Below are positions 39,735 to 51,614 of a DNA stretch of 52,181 nucleotides, one piece after another (the first letter of the stretch is position 1; each line of letters begins with the position of its first letter). The DNA is from Folioceros fuciformis (lineage: Eukaryota; Anthocerotophyta; Anthocerotopsida; Anthocerotales). The position numbers and the translations under genes are program-made. Below the pieces are notes generated by a model that had not been told where the DNA came from, searched no databases, and saw only the letters and a list, made by a program, of their open reading frames with translations. The stretch lies in assembly GCA_049999805.1 (NCBI GenBank), contig JBNGIO010005928.1, forward strand, positions 41,916-94,096, given 5' to 3'.

Positions 39735-40028
39735 GTAGTCAATTATTTGGAATCGTTTTAGACTCTCCAAGGATTGGAAGACAGCGACCGATTGCCAAGG
39801 TGTTCGAACTATCGCCGCAGGGGGGGAGTAAAGTGTGCCACATTTCACACAGCCAGGAAACCTACAGAGATTGCGAGCAACCCAGAACATGCGTGACAGA
39901 CTCTGAGATGATCGTGCGGACTGTAAATACATGATCTGCACGACTAGAGTATTCTTCACGTCCGTTGATGTATGCAAAGCCAGAGGGCGCAAAAACTGTG
40001 AATTCTTGGTCACCGAACATATGTAGGA

Positions 40029-41355
40029 CTACAAACCTGTTTTGGTGCAATGTCGGTCTCCTCCAACCTTCATGCAGTGCGTGTAACCCACACTGGTCAT
40101 GAAATCCAAGATTTGTTCCCTGCTCGATTTACTTTCTGTGAGAAGTCGTTCATCATCTTCATATATAACATAAGGGGAAGCCTCAGGCGGCCTTGTCAGC
40201 AGGCGTGCTGCCCCTTTAAGTACATGATATTCCCAACCTTGGACGTCAACTTTCAAAAGCAGGACAGGTTCATCTTCAGCAACGATGGAATCTAGAGTTA
40301 CGGTCGCAACAACAACAGGAACCACCTCACTTGATTTGAACGTCAGGGCCGCTCCGGTGGCCGACACAGCACTGTTATCCAGCCTCCCAATCACCTGCAA
40401 ACGGGATACGTACCAGACCCTGTCAGACGAAAGCCCGCAGGAAAGACGCCACCTTTTAGCAGGACAGAGTAGCGTGGTCCATAGACCAGTACTCAAGCTT
40501 GACGCACTCAGTCATTATCATTGAAGCTCTCTCCTCCTCGGCAGTGTCCACATTCCCAAAACCAGAGAACGACAGGGTCGCCTTGTGGAATCAGGACTGT
40601 AGCATACTCTAGAGACTTCAGATGTGGGAAACCTAATCCGCGGCGATGACCTTGCCTACCTGATGGAGAGTGATGTTACCAACTTGATCCGACACAGCAG
40701 CCTGGTAAAGCTTCACAAGATGTCCCACCCGGTTCAAGTAGAGTCCATCACAAAGTCTCTGAAGGTTTTCAAAGACCGGCTCAAAAGCTAGCACACGGCA
40801 GCCCATGGCAGAGGCAGCAAACGACGCCATCCCGATGTTAGCACCCACGTCCACAACCAACGCCGCCTTCCGCTCCGAACTGGAGGCATTTGGGGCCAAT
40901 CTGTCGAGCAAATCCTGCACGGTCTGGGATATGGCCGGCTTCTGGAAGAACTTTCCCTTGATCATGCGCTGGAAGTTCTTCACCGGCTTCTCAGCTGTAC
41001 CTAGGTCATTGATGGAGATAAAGAAAGGGTACCGCATTCCCTCCACCTTGTGTGCGAACACTGGAGCCCGCTGCGGCAGAGTCCAGCAATCTACGGACTC
41101 AAAATCATCGTCACCGCTGTGTAGGCCGCTCCAAGACGAGGTCTGGCGGCAACCAAGCATAGACCGCTGCTCCCTGCCATCGCTCTGAGGCGACGCGCTG
41201 GGAAATTGGCCGAGGAAAATGCCGGCTAGGATTGCAGAGCCTCCCAGAAGAAAAAGCACTCCGCAATAGAGGCATCGTTGAGACGCAGGATGCCTCTGCA
41301 GAACCCTAGCTGACGTCTCCCTGCGACTCACTCCCACCACTTTGCAGGCATGCAT
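40029..41355 (-). CDS. FkbM-type SAM-dependent methyltransferase with N-terminal membrane anchor
   Basis: Two exons (41355-40660 and 40394-40029) join in phase to 353 residues. Near residue 29 there is one hydrophobic segment (CLYCGVLFLLGGSAILAGIF) after a basic N-terminus, the layout of a type II membrane protein, probably Golgi or ER. The C-terminal half has the methyltransferase core: SAM-binding motif I DVGANIGMAS, acidic loop AFEPVFENLQRL, then LYQAAVSD and the FkbM-typical LLLKVDVQGWEYHVLKGA. FkbM enzymes methylate hydroxyl groups, often on sugars or glycans; the substrate here is unknown. I chose the ATG at 41355; an upstream in-frame GTG adds eight codons but is not a likely plant start. 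The 3' end faces that of the PEBP gene, 294 bp away. Confidence 0.85.
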
Positions 41356-43633
41356 CACTAGGTTCTGCCTACCGTGCACGCACTCCCAAACAGCAGCGTC
41401 ACGAGCCAGTAGTTTTGGTGTTGCACCAGTCTAAAATCGCTGGCACCGGCAGCAAAGAAGTTCTGTGGCAGCCGCTGCTGTGGCTAGAGACGTTGCGCTT
41501 CGATCTCAATACTGTGTGGTTGGCCTCCTCCACGGCCAAATAGCCATCTCAAATGAAAACATAAGCGAGCGATGCAAGGGAGTCAGGACCACGTTGCATA
41601 GGACAAACACGCTTAACCCCAGACCGTCCAAGGAATTCGAATCGAGTCCCTGCGTCCAGGTTTGGCTGACTTGCTCCACGTACCAGGATGCCAGGAAGCC
41701 GTCGGTCGGTCACGGATTGATTGACGGGCAGCCCGCGGACAGGCGGTCACGAACGTTGGAAGCGACTACTATCACGGCTTAGCCTCGTGGAGCGTTGTCT
41801 GCCACCAGAAATGCGAAATGTTGAGCTGCCACAGCCAGGCGACATGGACTTCTCAGGTTCAGGATCTGATCAACAATTCTCCACGCCCCTCTTCTCGCAC
41901 TGAGCTGCACATGAACAAACTTCCTGCCAGGTCCTCATCCCAAATGTTTGGACCCGACCCAAGAAACAAAGTCCGTTCCTGGCAGCTCAATTGTTGGACT
42001 TCACAATCTTGTCTAACGTTATTGAGTCCCTTCCAGCGAGGCTTAACATCAACTCCCTGGTGATAGCATGTCTTCGGCGCTTTCCTCAGCTGGTTGCGGA
42101 ATCAGGCGAAACATTTGTTGGTGTGACTTTTAGAGGCATTTCTAGAGGTGCAGGCCGGTACCTCGCACCCGTTTTCTGCAATCCGGGCTCGGTGTCAACG
42201 CACCTGCAGGATGGTGCTCTCCATCGCCACGCTCAACTCGCTTGCAACATATCCTCATTGCACATGGATTTAAAAGAGAGTTGCTGGTACTTGACTGTTC
42301 TTCTACACTACACCTGGCCCAAAAGGCTCGAGCTGACCCGCTTGAAAGGGAAAAGAGGCCGACGAAGAAGATCTGGCCCAGCGTTTGCTCTCGGAATATC
42401 GAAGACCCTACCTTTGGCGCGAAGCAAACAAAGCGAGAAGCTGCTTCTATTACGGCATTCTGCAGCGTAAGCTGAGAACATACATGCATTTCAGCATTCT
42501 GCAGCGTCAGCTCTATTTGTCCGCATCAATTATGTCAACACACACACCTTAAGAAGGTCTCACAACAGCAACGTTGTTCGACTGGCCGCCCAGAATTCAG
42601 TCTTAGCAGCACAAGTAAGTGAGTTGTAGTAGGTCGTTCCAGTAGGTTCAGGGACTGCAAATCAGCAACAGCACTCATAGACAACTACCACATCCAACTG
42701 TAGGTCTACATCAGGATCACCGATCGATTCCAACTTCAGACTTCAAAATTCATGTGATTTGTTGTACGTAATCAGTACAGTCCTCAGCGGTGGCGGCCTC
42801 TCGCACACCAGCAGCCCTCTGCACGCACGATGACTTCAAACAACTGATCACCCTAGCTACCTTGCCAGCAACTCAACTGTTTTCTCTCTCCACGCTGCAG
42901 CCACCCTTCTCTAGCCATGCCTCTAGCGCTTGTACCAGCTGAAGGATAGCTCCAAGGGGTTCAAGCCACACCGCTTGCATGCTTGACTCACACGACAGTC
43001 TATGATGGCCTGCCGTTGCTCCATGACTGGTACGTTGGTGCTACTTGGCTCAGCTTGGATCTGGTCGTGATTTGTGCGTCGTCAACCACTGTGACTTATA
43101 ACTGGAAAACCTAAAAACTAGCCAACTAAACTCTCTGCCCGCATAATTCAGCACAACTTATCGGGCTCTTTCTATTTCTATGAAAACAAGGCCTAACTAA
43201 ATGAGGTCATGTTTCCAATATTCCTCTTGGTAGTGAAAGAGGAATCCCATTTGACTACTAAACCTAGTGTCTCCATTCTACCTAACCTAATGATATATAC
43301 TTATGATTGATACTTTGTTACGAAAAAGAGATGGATGGAAGACCTTAAGTCTATAAGGAAAAACACAATCCCAAGCTCTCAATTCTTTGCAATGCAAAAC
43401 CAACACCAACTTGGCAGTTTGCCTAAAAAATTTTGCCCCTTAAGCAGCTAGCTCGTCCTCAGTAAGCCATCTTCCAACCCACAGAAAGTGGGATAGTACC
43501 ATAATCGATCTTAAGGCTCCATTGCCAATCTTCCCATCATGTTGGCCTTGTTTTTCTAAAAAGCCACAAGAGATACCACTCAGCATCTATTTGTGTAGCT
43601 CAATGTCGGGCTGACAAGAGAAGTGTAGACCAC
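41356..43633. other. Gene-free spacer
   Basis: About 2.3 kb upstream of the methyltransferase gene. Frames are short and overlapping in several phases and none resembles a known protein. A short duplicated motif (ATTCTGCAGCGT) occurs at about 42459 and 42495. Confidence 0.45.
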
Positions 43634-44210
43634 TCAGTCGAATTCTAGAAGAGCTAGATCCTCCTCCAAGTCCTGTTCTTGTTCCCCAACATCCATTGTA
43701 TAGGCGTCCCATGCTTCTACTCCCACCTCAACTTGTGTTGTCAATGCCTGTGTAACTCCTTCATCCATGTCACTCTGTAGCCAGCTAACATCTAGCAAGG
43801 ACTTGTTTGCGAGAATGTTGTCTATCCTTCTTCTCCCTTTCGGAACATCTTGCATTGGTTCAAGATGTTGGGTAAGGAAGCTCTTCCAAGGGTAGCTACA
43901 AGGGTCAGCAGTCCCAACGATCCATTGTGCATGGAGAGCTTTCGTTTTGCTCAAAGTGTCCACTAGCCCTAGGCGCATCAATTGCCTAATCTTGTGATGC
44001 CATGCCACCTTTTTGCATTGTACTAGGTCCCTTGCAATTTCAGTTCCACATAAAGTTGGTCACAACCCACTCCAGCCACTTGTACTCTATCTTCAAGAGA
44101 GCCCACAGGAAAAGATAATACTACAAGGAGGCAGACAAGATATGGTTCATCACCACCAATTTACTAATGAGTTTGAGCTCTAGGAACTATAGGCTTGTTG
44201 CTTTCTTCAT
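43634..44210 (-). pseudogene. LINE reverse transcriptase C-terminal remnant
   Basis: Minus-strand reading gives KLVVMNHILSASLYYY, then NFMWN, then after a TGA stop LGLVDTLSKTKALHAQWI and DPCSYPWKSFLTQ. This is the order of motifs at the end of plant non-LTR retrotransposon RT (the I..VL.A..Y thumb region, FMW, and GLGL.D...N.AL..KW). The 124-codon tail frame (44008-43634) ends in an acidic segment. No upstream RT core (no YADD motif) is visible, so this is a truncated copy with at least two internal stops. Confidence 0.6.
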
Positions 44211-44888
44211 CAACCAATGGAGAATAAATTTACCAATCTTCTCATTCTCCTCTTTTTCTCGAAAGGGCAAACCTGGGCAAACCTAGGGTACTATTGTGAA
44301 GATCTAGGATGCACTTGCGAAATATGGCTAATGCATTATGGTATCTCAATTCCCATGTTTAGGGACACCATGCGGGTCATTTATGTCTATTGGGAGGGTG
44401 GCTTAAATGTGATTTCGAAAGTTGTTGCATCTTATCCCCATTTGGGTCTTTGCAAATTGGTACTCCCAAATAAAAAACTGATGTTGGTTGATTCCAAAAG
44501 GCGTACTTCCAAAAAGGGTGTTGTGGCGGTTGGTCGGTTCGCGGGCGGGCGGTTGGAAGGTGATCAGGTTACTGTTCTGCTGCGTTATCCCTCCACTGCC
44601 AGGAGCGGGGGGTAGTCGCTGCTCGGTTACCCGCCTCACGCAATCCCCCCCTCTCCAATGTAACCTCACCAGCTTCCTCCGACACTGATGGTGCTTCACC
44701 TCCCGACTTGGAGTGGGCTCAGCATCTGCACAGTAAGTCTGGCCTGGTCCAACCGAGCCCTTATTCACGACCACCCATTGCCCCCGCTCGGGTCACAAGA
44801 GAGCGCTTACCTCTCCCGGCTGATATATGTGGGTTATCAATTGATATATATAGCGTCATACAATCTTTTCAGTGGCAATATGGGTTAT

Positions 44889-46084
44889 TTACCCAAGTTG
44901 GAGCGCTGCATTCAACGTGATTAGGCGGCAGCTACCCTTACGCACCAAGCTGAGAGAGCCAAGTACCTGGCTGAGGGTAATTGGGGTGAGGAAAGAGTTC
45001 GGGTCGGTACCACATGATTCGGGTACTCACGATCCATGGGTAGAGGTCAAAGCATACAACGTCCACGATACCAGTAAGCAGACGGATCTGAATCCTAAGT
45101 TTGTTGTCCAAGTGTACAGAGATGTGGTCGTTACCGGAGATTTACATTTTGCCGAAGCAGCCTGGCCTGCAGTGTACGCGGATCTGGCATACATGGACCA
45201 ATTTGACAGAGATAGGGATGGTCTCATCGAAAACGATGGGTTCCCTGACCAAACGTATGATACCTGGCCTGTCCATGGTATCACTGCTTACTGTGGACGA
45301 CTCTGGCTGGCGGCCCTTCAAGCGGCTGCTGTTATGGCTGACCTAGTTCAAGACATGAATGCAGCTAAATTTCCGTGGGAAATTTAGCCAAGCAAGGGTT
45401 GTGTGTGTCAAGAAGCTTTAGAACGCCTCCTACTTCAATTACGACAGTAGAACGAGCAGTAATAGCAAGTCTATTTAGGCTGACCAAATGGCGGGGCAAT
45501 GGTATGCTTGGGCATCTGGGTTGCCACCACTCTTCGAGGACTACAAGCCACGAAGTGCGCTGAGAAAGATCTTCGATTTCAATGTCCTCCAGGTGCAAGG
45601 AGGCAAGATGGCGTGCCCCCAGACGGCAGAGTTGATGAGACCTCAATGCAGTCTCGCGAGGTGTGGACAGGTGTAACGTATTCCCTGGCTGCTGCTAGGA
45701 TCTATGAAGGAATGAGGGATGAGGCATTTATAGCTGCTGAGGAAATCTACCTGGCTTCATGGTTGGACTTGGGGTAAGTCAGCAACATGCTTTTGAGAAT
45801 GCTTGCACCTGTTCCTCTGTCCATGCAACTCCCTTACTAACAAGTGCTGTGGCACCACCAGGTACTGGTTCCAAACTCCAGAGGCTTGGACAACAAGTGG
45901 ACGCTATAGATGCCTCACTTACATGCGGCCACTCGCTATCTCGGCTATGAAGTGGGCACTCCATCCGCCAAAGAATGTCAAAGAGGCTCCAAAACTTCAG
46001 CATATGGAGAATGCCAGTGTTAGGGTCTTGAGGACATACACTGATACACTGATACACAGTGAGACAGAGAGAGGCAGACAGTGA
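44889..46084 (+). pseudogene. Broken non-lysosomal glucosylceramidase (GBA2/GH116), C-terminal part
   Basis: GBA2-type enzymes hydrolyse glucosylceramide. Blocks follow the family order across shifting frames: [67 protein letters not shown], which includes the catalytic-Asp region of GH116 proteins; [59 protein letters not shown] and [11 protein letters not shown]. Breaks are TAG at 44922, 45419 (Trp in relatives) and 45476 (Gln in relatives), plus frameshifts near 45000, 45380 and 45600. An intact-looking intron remains between about 45774 and 45861. The N-terminal half, including the region before the catalytic domain, is absent. Intron retention indicates a decayed gene copy rather than a retrocopy. 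Confidence 0.85.
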
Positions 46085-46138
46085 GGAGTCTAGCGATACA
46101 CAGTGAGACAGAGAGAGGCAGACAGTGAGGAGTCTAGC
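46051..46138 (+). repeat. 44-bp tandem duplication
   Basis: Two copies of a unit starting GATACACAGTGAGACAGAGA, beginning at 46051 and 46095, identical by eye. It overlaps the end of the GBA2 remnant. Confidence 0.9.
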
Positions 46139-46814
46139 CTTGAGGCATAGCTGTGGAGGGCTTGAAGAACAAGCTTGTCAGATTGAGTCTAGTAGCCAGC
46201 GGGGCGTAGATCGCCAGACTGGGGTACAGCTTCCTGCACGAAGGCTTCTCTTCTGTTGCAGATGCTTTGAGGCATGCTCCAAGGCCACCAATTCGCCAGC
46301 TTTGCAATGTCTGTTCCGCCGTTCTCTGCTGTGAATGACGTTGACGTAATTCATGGTTATCGTTGCAGATCCACTCCTTCAGACACTGGAGTCGATTGAA
46401 GGTCTTAAACCTGGAGATACTCTTGGGTACCGTCATCTTGTTAGTGGAATATTCTTTGAACTGTAGGAGCTTAATCACTGGAAGAACCCGAAAATGTGAG
46501 GAGCTTAGACAGTGAAGGAGACTAGACCGCGACGGGCCTTCATGTTATTTCACCTCGAAATGTCTTCCGGAGTTCCGTTCGAGGCACAAGAACGCTAAGG
46601 GAGCTGCCTCCGGACGTGAGAGTTGTATAATGTTATTTAAATAAATTTCCCAGAAAAAAATATCTCAATCCAATGACAGGAGGACTTTACCAAATACAGA
46701 ATCGTGGTGACCTTTTGAGAAGATCAATTCCGGTGGGAGGTTGCCTGTTCTAAGATGGGAAACTGCCTAGCCTGCAGGGCAGGTGATTTTGGCACAGCTC
46801 AAACTCTCGATCTC
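46139..46814. other. Spacer between the GBA2 remnant and PSF2
   Basis: No recognisable protein. The right part should be the PSF2 3' UTR. Confidence 0.45.
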
Positions 46815-48025
46815 CTAACGAGGCCTTAAGACTCTCTGCAATGAAGGAAAAATGCCGGATAAGAAGGAAAAGACTTGAGACACAGATGCTACGAATATCT
46901 GATGACAAAATAACTCACCCTTGGAACGTTCGCAGCCACAGCAGTGTGATCGTTATCAGCGTTGTCAGTAGCGAATATTTCATTGTCCAGCTTGAAGTAA
47001 GTGTCCAACGACAACATCGAAAAGGGTCTGATTTGATTCACTTCCATCGCGGAAAGGTTTTTCATCTGGCACAAGGAGCCCACAGTGGCCGCTTAGTAGA
47101 GAAGCACATTAATACTCCAAAGAGACTTGAAGTGCCCATCACCCACCATCTTACTTTCACAGCATGTGTTCTACCAGACAGCTTGGGGAATCCATGGTCA
47201 ATCTTATCCCGTCGAACATTTTAAACGTCCTCAACTTTGGTACAAACCTGCCGGGGTGGTATTGTTAGACCAGGGGTGACTGGAGTGTGAAGACACCAGT
47301 ATTGTATGCCTGGGCCATGTGTGTATAACCCACCTCGAAGGCTCTGTTCTGCAACTCCGTCTCACTGCAAGAAGCACCAAGGCGCAGCGTCAGCAAAGCA
47401 TTTGTGACAGCACTGGTACAGGAAGGGTGGAAAACACCACACAACATACTTGACCAGAACAAGACGTGCCAACTCGATGTAGTGAAATGCGAGAGGCTGA
47501 AACTCCACTGGTGCTTCCTTTTCGGCATCTAGAGTTTGAGCAAGTTTCTCTGAGACCAGCCCAGAAGAACACACTCGCTCAATGAGCAGGGCAGAGTGAA
47601 AGCAGAGAGAGTTGAAGGCACACCTGCAGACATCCAGTCGGGGATTTGAATTCTGCATTTCCCACGTTTCTTCAATGCAATGCCGAGCCAAGCAGGAACT
47701 TTGATGGGAACCTGAGGAAGAAATGGACCGTAGTCTCCCTGTGGAAACACCCACCAAAGTTCGTTAACGATGTTGCCACTTCGAGGGAAGAACACACAGG
47801 CAAGCATAAGCAGCTGAGGTGTAGAGCATACGCAGATGAGGTGTAGCGTGTCCATACGGACGTGGGGCACGACCTCAACATTCTCTCCCTCAGCTGAGAA
47901 CTCAACCTGCACAGAAGGCGAATGTGAGGAACATGCACGCTTGCCAAAACCGTTTTCTGCACCTGGATCGCTCGTCCAGACCGACTTGCCTCAGCAGGTG
48001 TGAAAGGGCTCAACGTGGTGTCCAT
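46815..48025 (-). CDS. PSF2: GINS complex subunit PSF2 (one in-frame TAA)
   Basis: PSF2 is one of four GINS subunits that, with Cdc45 and MCM2-7, form the replicative helicase in the nucleus. Eight exons join in phase: 48025-47990, 47906-47832, 47738-47624, 47549-47450, 47364-47334, 47247-47155, 47065-46919, 46835-46815 (about 205 codons; the Arabidopsis protein is about 210). Family blocks in order: SPFTPAEVEFSAEGENVEVV, VRMDTLHLICGDYGPFLPQV, WLGIALKKRGKCRI, SAEKLAQTLDAEKE, FHYIELARL, LSGRTHAVKMKNLSAMEVNQ and the tail VPRRVLRPR. Exon 6 contains TAA at 47223-47221, where relatives have a coding residue (VED-x-x-NVR); a CAA to TAA change would explain it. Intron 1 (47989-47907) has a GC donor. 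Every other splice site and the length are conserved, so this is a very young pseudogene, an allele, or a base-call error. Confidence 0.82.
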
Positions 48026-48388
48026 CCTCCCCGCCGTTGCCGCTTCAGGCCCCAGCCGGTGAGATGCCGTGCTCGGGATTGTGTACCACCTCGGAACATA
48101 CCCAACAGAGTGCTGCTTCACCGTTGGGCCCGGTGCCTACGGACCCGGCCCTCTCATACTCCTTTCTCGCGCACGCTGTGTTCTATTTGTCAGTCGTGAT
48201 CGCAAATCCAGGGATCTTAAGCTTCTGCCTCTGCGAAATTGCAGAGATACAAGTAAACAAGCCATGAGGCGCATGACATGCGAAGAAAGGGTAAGTGGAT
48301 CAAGGAGCGGAAGTCGTCAAATCGATTAGGAGCAGTGCGAGATGCCAGATAAGATTGTACGACGTTCACGCTACACAGTCTGCCCACC

Positions 48389-48538
48389 ATGGTTGACAAT
48401 CTTCTTCGTCTTCTTCGTGGCCTTACTTGTGTGCAAGGGAGAACACTGGAGGTCAAAATAGGCACCTTTTGTGTCAGCAACTTTCTGAAAAAATTGGAGT
48501 CAATTGTGCAAGAGTTGAAGCAACTGTCGGACAAGTAG
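48389..48538 (+). CDS. Short ORF of 49 residues with strong start context
   Basis: ATG 48389 sits in CCCACCATGG, an optimal plant start context. The product begins MVDNLLRLLRGLTCVQGRTL and ends in an amphipathic segment FLKKLESIVQELKQLSDK before TAG. A good donor (AGGGTAAGT at 48289) and acceptor (CTACACAG at 48378) upstream could form a leader intron, but the preceding frame does not join in phase, so I treat the ATG as the start. It is transcribed away from PSF2, 360 bp apart. Not recognised; could be chance. Confidence 0.3.
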   Translation: MVDNLLRLLRGLTCVQGRTLEVKIGTFCVSNFLKKLESIVQELKQLSDK

Positions 48539-48798
48539 ACGAACCATGACCCATCTGTGTTCCCCGACACCGGCGCTTTACCAAACGGAAGATTACATAG
48601 TGAGATCAGCACCGCACAGCGAGGTATGAGGGAAAAACGGAACGGAGGGCGTTGTAGGACAATTCTGATCTGCCCAATGAGGTAGCTAGATATTGACACA
48701 ACACGATTTCTTTTCTGCCTACGGTGGCTAAACATGTCGGATTCAAGACTTCCTGGACAGAAAATGGTTACAAAATTTCACAGGAGGGTTGCTACATT

Positions 48799-49236
48799 TC
48801 ATAAGTCCCGAGGACACGAACGCGACCTAAGCTCATCATGCCCCAGTGGCACCACCCTTGCCCTTCCCTTGCACGTCTTGTTCCATAGCTGCCTGAACTG
48901 CATAGCCAAATACCTATAGCACACAAACTGGCCTACTCTGTCATAAACTATCTTCCACAACCTAGGTCCCACACCCCAATTCCACACAACTGGAACAATG
49001 CTCGCTATCACCTCCAGTGTTGCCTCCCCAGCCACCAGTGGTTCAGCACTACTGACCTTGTCCTCCCCTACAGGGTCCACATCCTCCTCTCCTGGGGCAT
49101 GTGCACTATCCTCCCCCACAAACGCACTTGCCTCCTCTACGAAGTGCGCTGCAGCCCCAACTGCCTGCCACATCACTGCGGCCATAAACCTAGGGCCCCC
49201 CCTTGCAGCACTTGTAGGGGACGAGGGTGAGGCCAT
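48799..49236 (-). CDS. Hypothetical ORF, doubtful
   Basis: From ATG 49236 the frame is open for 145 codons: an Ala/Glu-rich first half (HFVEEASAFVGEDSAHAPGE) and a more protein-like second half (VGPRLWKIVYDRVGQFVCYR, FRQLWNK). No family recognised. The opposite strand is also open over part of it. It may derive from a transposon. Confidence 0.25.
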   Translation of the reverse strand: MASPSSPTSAARGGPRFMAAVMWQAVGAAAHFVEEASAFVGEDSAHAPGEEDVDPVGEDKVSSAEPLVAGEATLEVIASIVPVVWNWGVGPRLWKIVYDRVGQFVCYRYLAMQFRQLWNKTCKGRARVVPLGHDELRSRSCPRDL

Positions 49237-51614
49237 AGTAGTCCTCGCCCTCTCCTCTACTGCTTTGTGACGCTGTGGGGGAGGCTGTGACTTTTGCGTG
49301 CTAGGCCCCAACCGCAGTTGCCGCCTCCAAGCTACCTGCCCCAATCCTGAGGCATCTACATCCTAGCACGGCGATGCTGGCTGCGCTTGCCAGATTGCCA
49401 TCGCCACCGCCAATGCTACACACCCTCGCTGCTACTAGCCTCTCCTCAAGCTCACTTGTTCTACCCTCACACCCAAGGCTGCACCTTGCCATCGCCGCAA
49501 CCCCATTCGGGTATGTCACCTTCAAGAGGGCCTTCACAAGGACGCTTCTCCTTGGACAAGAAGAAAATGCTCAGTTGTGTTAGGCCTCCCCCATCTTGTC
49601 TCCCCAACCCTTCCTCCTCCTTTGTCCTCTTATGTCGTCGCACGCACCCATTGCCACCCACAGCGATAGTGTACGCGGCTGCTGCTATGGTCCAAATTAA
49701 TCTAATAGCAACTGCAAAGGAGGGGATGCAAGCAACGACGACAATGGTGCATGCAATGGCAGCTCCTCCAAATATGCCAGCTTGTGTCTGCACTCTAATG
49801 CTTTGTTATGGCTGCTTGCTCCAACAATGCTCCCATTGCTGCTCTATGTCTACAATGCTCTGCAGCTGATACCCCTCCCCCCTCCACCTACCCCACATAC
49901 ATTTCATCCTGCACCACGAGAGTCACCTTGCAGTGTGCCTTAGACATCTACAATGAAAGGAGACAGATAAACCTTTGCCCAAGTGCATTGCAAACCACGT
50001 CCTCAACCATGCCCTTGGCCTCTCGTTCAGCGAACTCCTCCGAATGCATGCCAAGGATTTTAGTTGCCGTAGAAAAAGGCTTTGCCCATACCTGCTCCCC
50101 TTCACCCTCTAGTAACATGCGAGCTTAGAACATGAACGCATACCCCCTGCAGGTGTTGCACTTCTTGCACCACCTCGCTGGCACTGCAATGTGGCATGCA
50201 ATGCATCCTAGGTACACCAAAAATTGGAAAGTGTCGCTATTACTGGATTGGTCTCCAAGGGAAATTGCCATGTGCTACACGGCCCGCGCCTGTAGCACCA
50301 TCTAGCACCTTCCTTTCTTGCTCGGTGCCTCCATCCTACCCATACTTCTCCACGGTCTTACGGCAGATGCTTGGATGTCCCCTTGCCCTAAAATGTGCAA
50401 AATTGTAGCAGCCTCTTTCTCCCACGTTGTGCATTTCACCTTGTGTAAAGTTTACCGACGCACTCTGATGTCAATGCAGAGTGCTCCAATAGACCAGGGC
50501 ACTCTAATGTCAATGCCGATCTACCAGTGTACTCTTCAAGAAAATGTTCGAAATCAAGAACCATGGACCATTGATAATGTACCTCTAATGTAGATTTGCG
50601 ATTTTATCAAGGCATGTGTCATGCGGTCGGGAACATCATTCCCACCATGTAACTGGATAGTTTCATACACTTTTGCTATAACACACCCACAATTCAATTT
50701 TGTTGTCTTCGATTGCCATCATGAAGAAAGGGAAGTACGACATGACCATTTTAGAGTTCATTTCCGCCTGTTGTATAGTAAACCGACAGAACCATGGATA
50801 TGTGCCACGAAAATTACACAAAAAATTCATTCGAAGCTTGATACGGCGAAATCCGACTATTAGGTATAGACCATGTTAGTTGATGAAAAAATGGGTCGTT
50901 TTCAAATCCTCTGCGGAGAGGGAACTAGATGCAAAATGTTACATGAGGTGCGTCATGGCCATGCCCACGGGTGAGCACACAGGCTTGTGCAATTAGCTTG
51001 GACGAAGCAGTAATGGGACGCACAGTTGTATCCATTTGATCCCTTAATGAATGAGATTTTGTGTAGGATGTGTAGTTGGGTAGAGATTGTACATGCCACT
51101 ACGTGTTCCCCTAAGTGCTATGCAATATCATGTAGTATATGACAAAATATATCACTTACTTTTGTGTGCATGTTGCAATCGATGGGGCCACACATTACGT
51201 CCCGTGGTTAGTGTTGGAATACAATAGACGAGGCTTTACTGTTTCCAACGCATATGTGGATGTAGCTTGCAAGTTTGAGCACCTCCTGTGCATCCACTTG
51301 GACTATGCTATAGAGCATAATCTCATCTATGCAGATATGAACCGTGCACGACCTAGTGCCAATGGCAACAATTTCATGCGTGGACCGTCAGTGCACAATC
51401 AGGTGTGTGGAGATTTCCATGTTTGAATTGTTGACTCCAATGGCGCCCATGTCGCGCAGCAGCCGCATAGCTGCATGCCTACCTAGCCTGTCTACCAAGC
51501 TAGGTCACTAAGCTTCCGCCTGCCTGCGATCTCCTTGGCCTTCGGCCCAGGAGCAACAATCCTAGCCTTAATTTGTCCTTGGCCTATGGCCAAGAGCAAG
51601 GCTACAAAAAGAGA
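49237..51614. other. Gene-free region, probably decayed repeats
   Basis: Short frames on the plus strand, none longer than about 160 codons and none with a known motif. A 40-bp duplication containing TGATGTCAATGC/TAATGTCAATGC is at about 50465 and 50505. Near 51535-51600 there are GGCCTTCGGCC and GGCCTATGGCC palindromes next to the Ty3 fragment, possibly its LTR or 3' non-coding part. Confidence 0.4.

Noticed and set aside
47265-47528. 87-codon frame across PSF2 exon 5 as an independent ORF
   Set aside because: Only 31 bases of it are exonic in the phase-consistent PSF2 model, where the length between flanking conserved blocks matches the family exactly.
48217-48735. 172-codon minus-strand ORF upstream of PSF2
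   Set aside because: Cys/Leu/Ser/Arg-rich with no family. The opposite strand is more coding-like at 48389-48538, and the PSF2 start is well defined at 48025.
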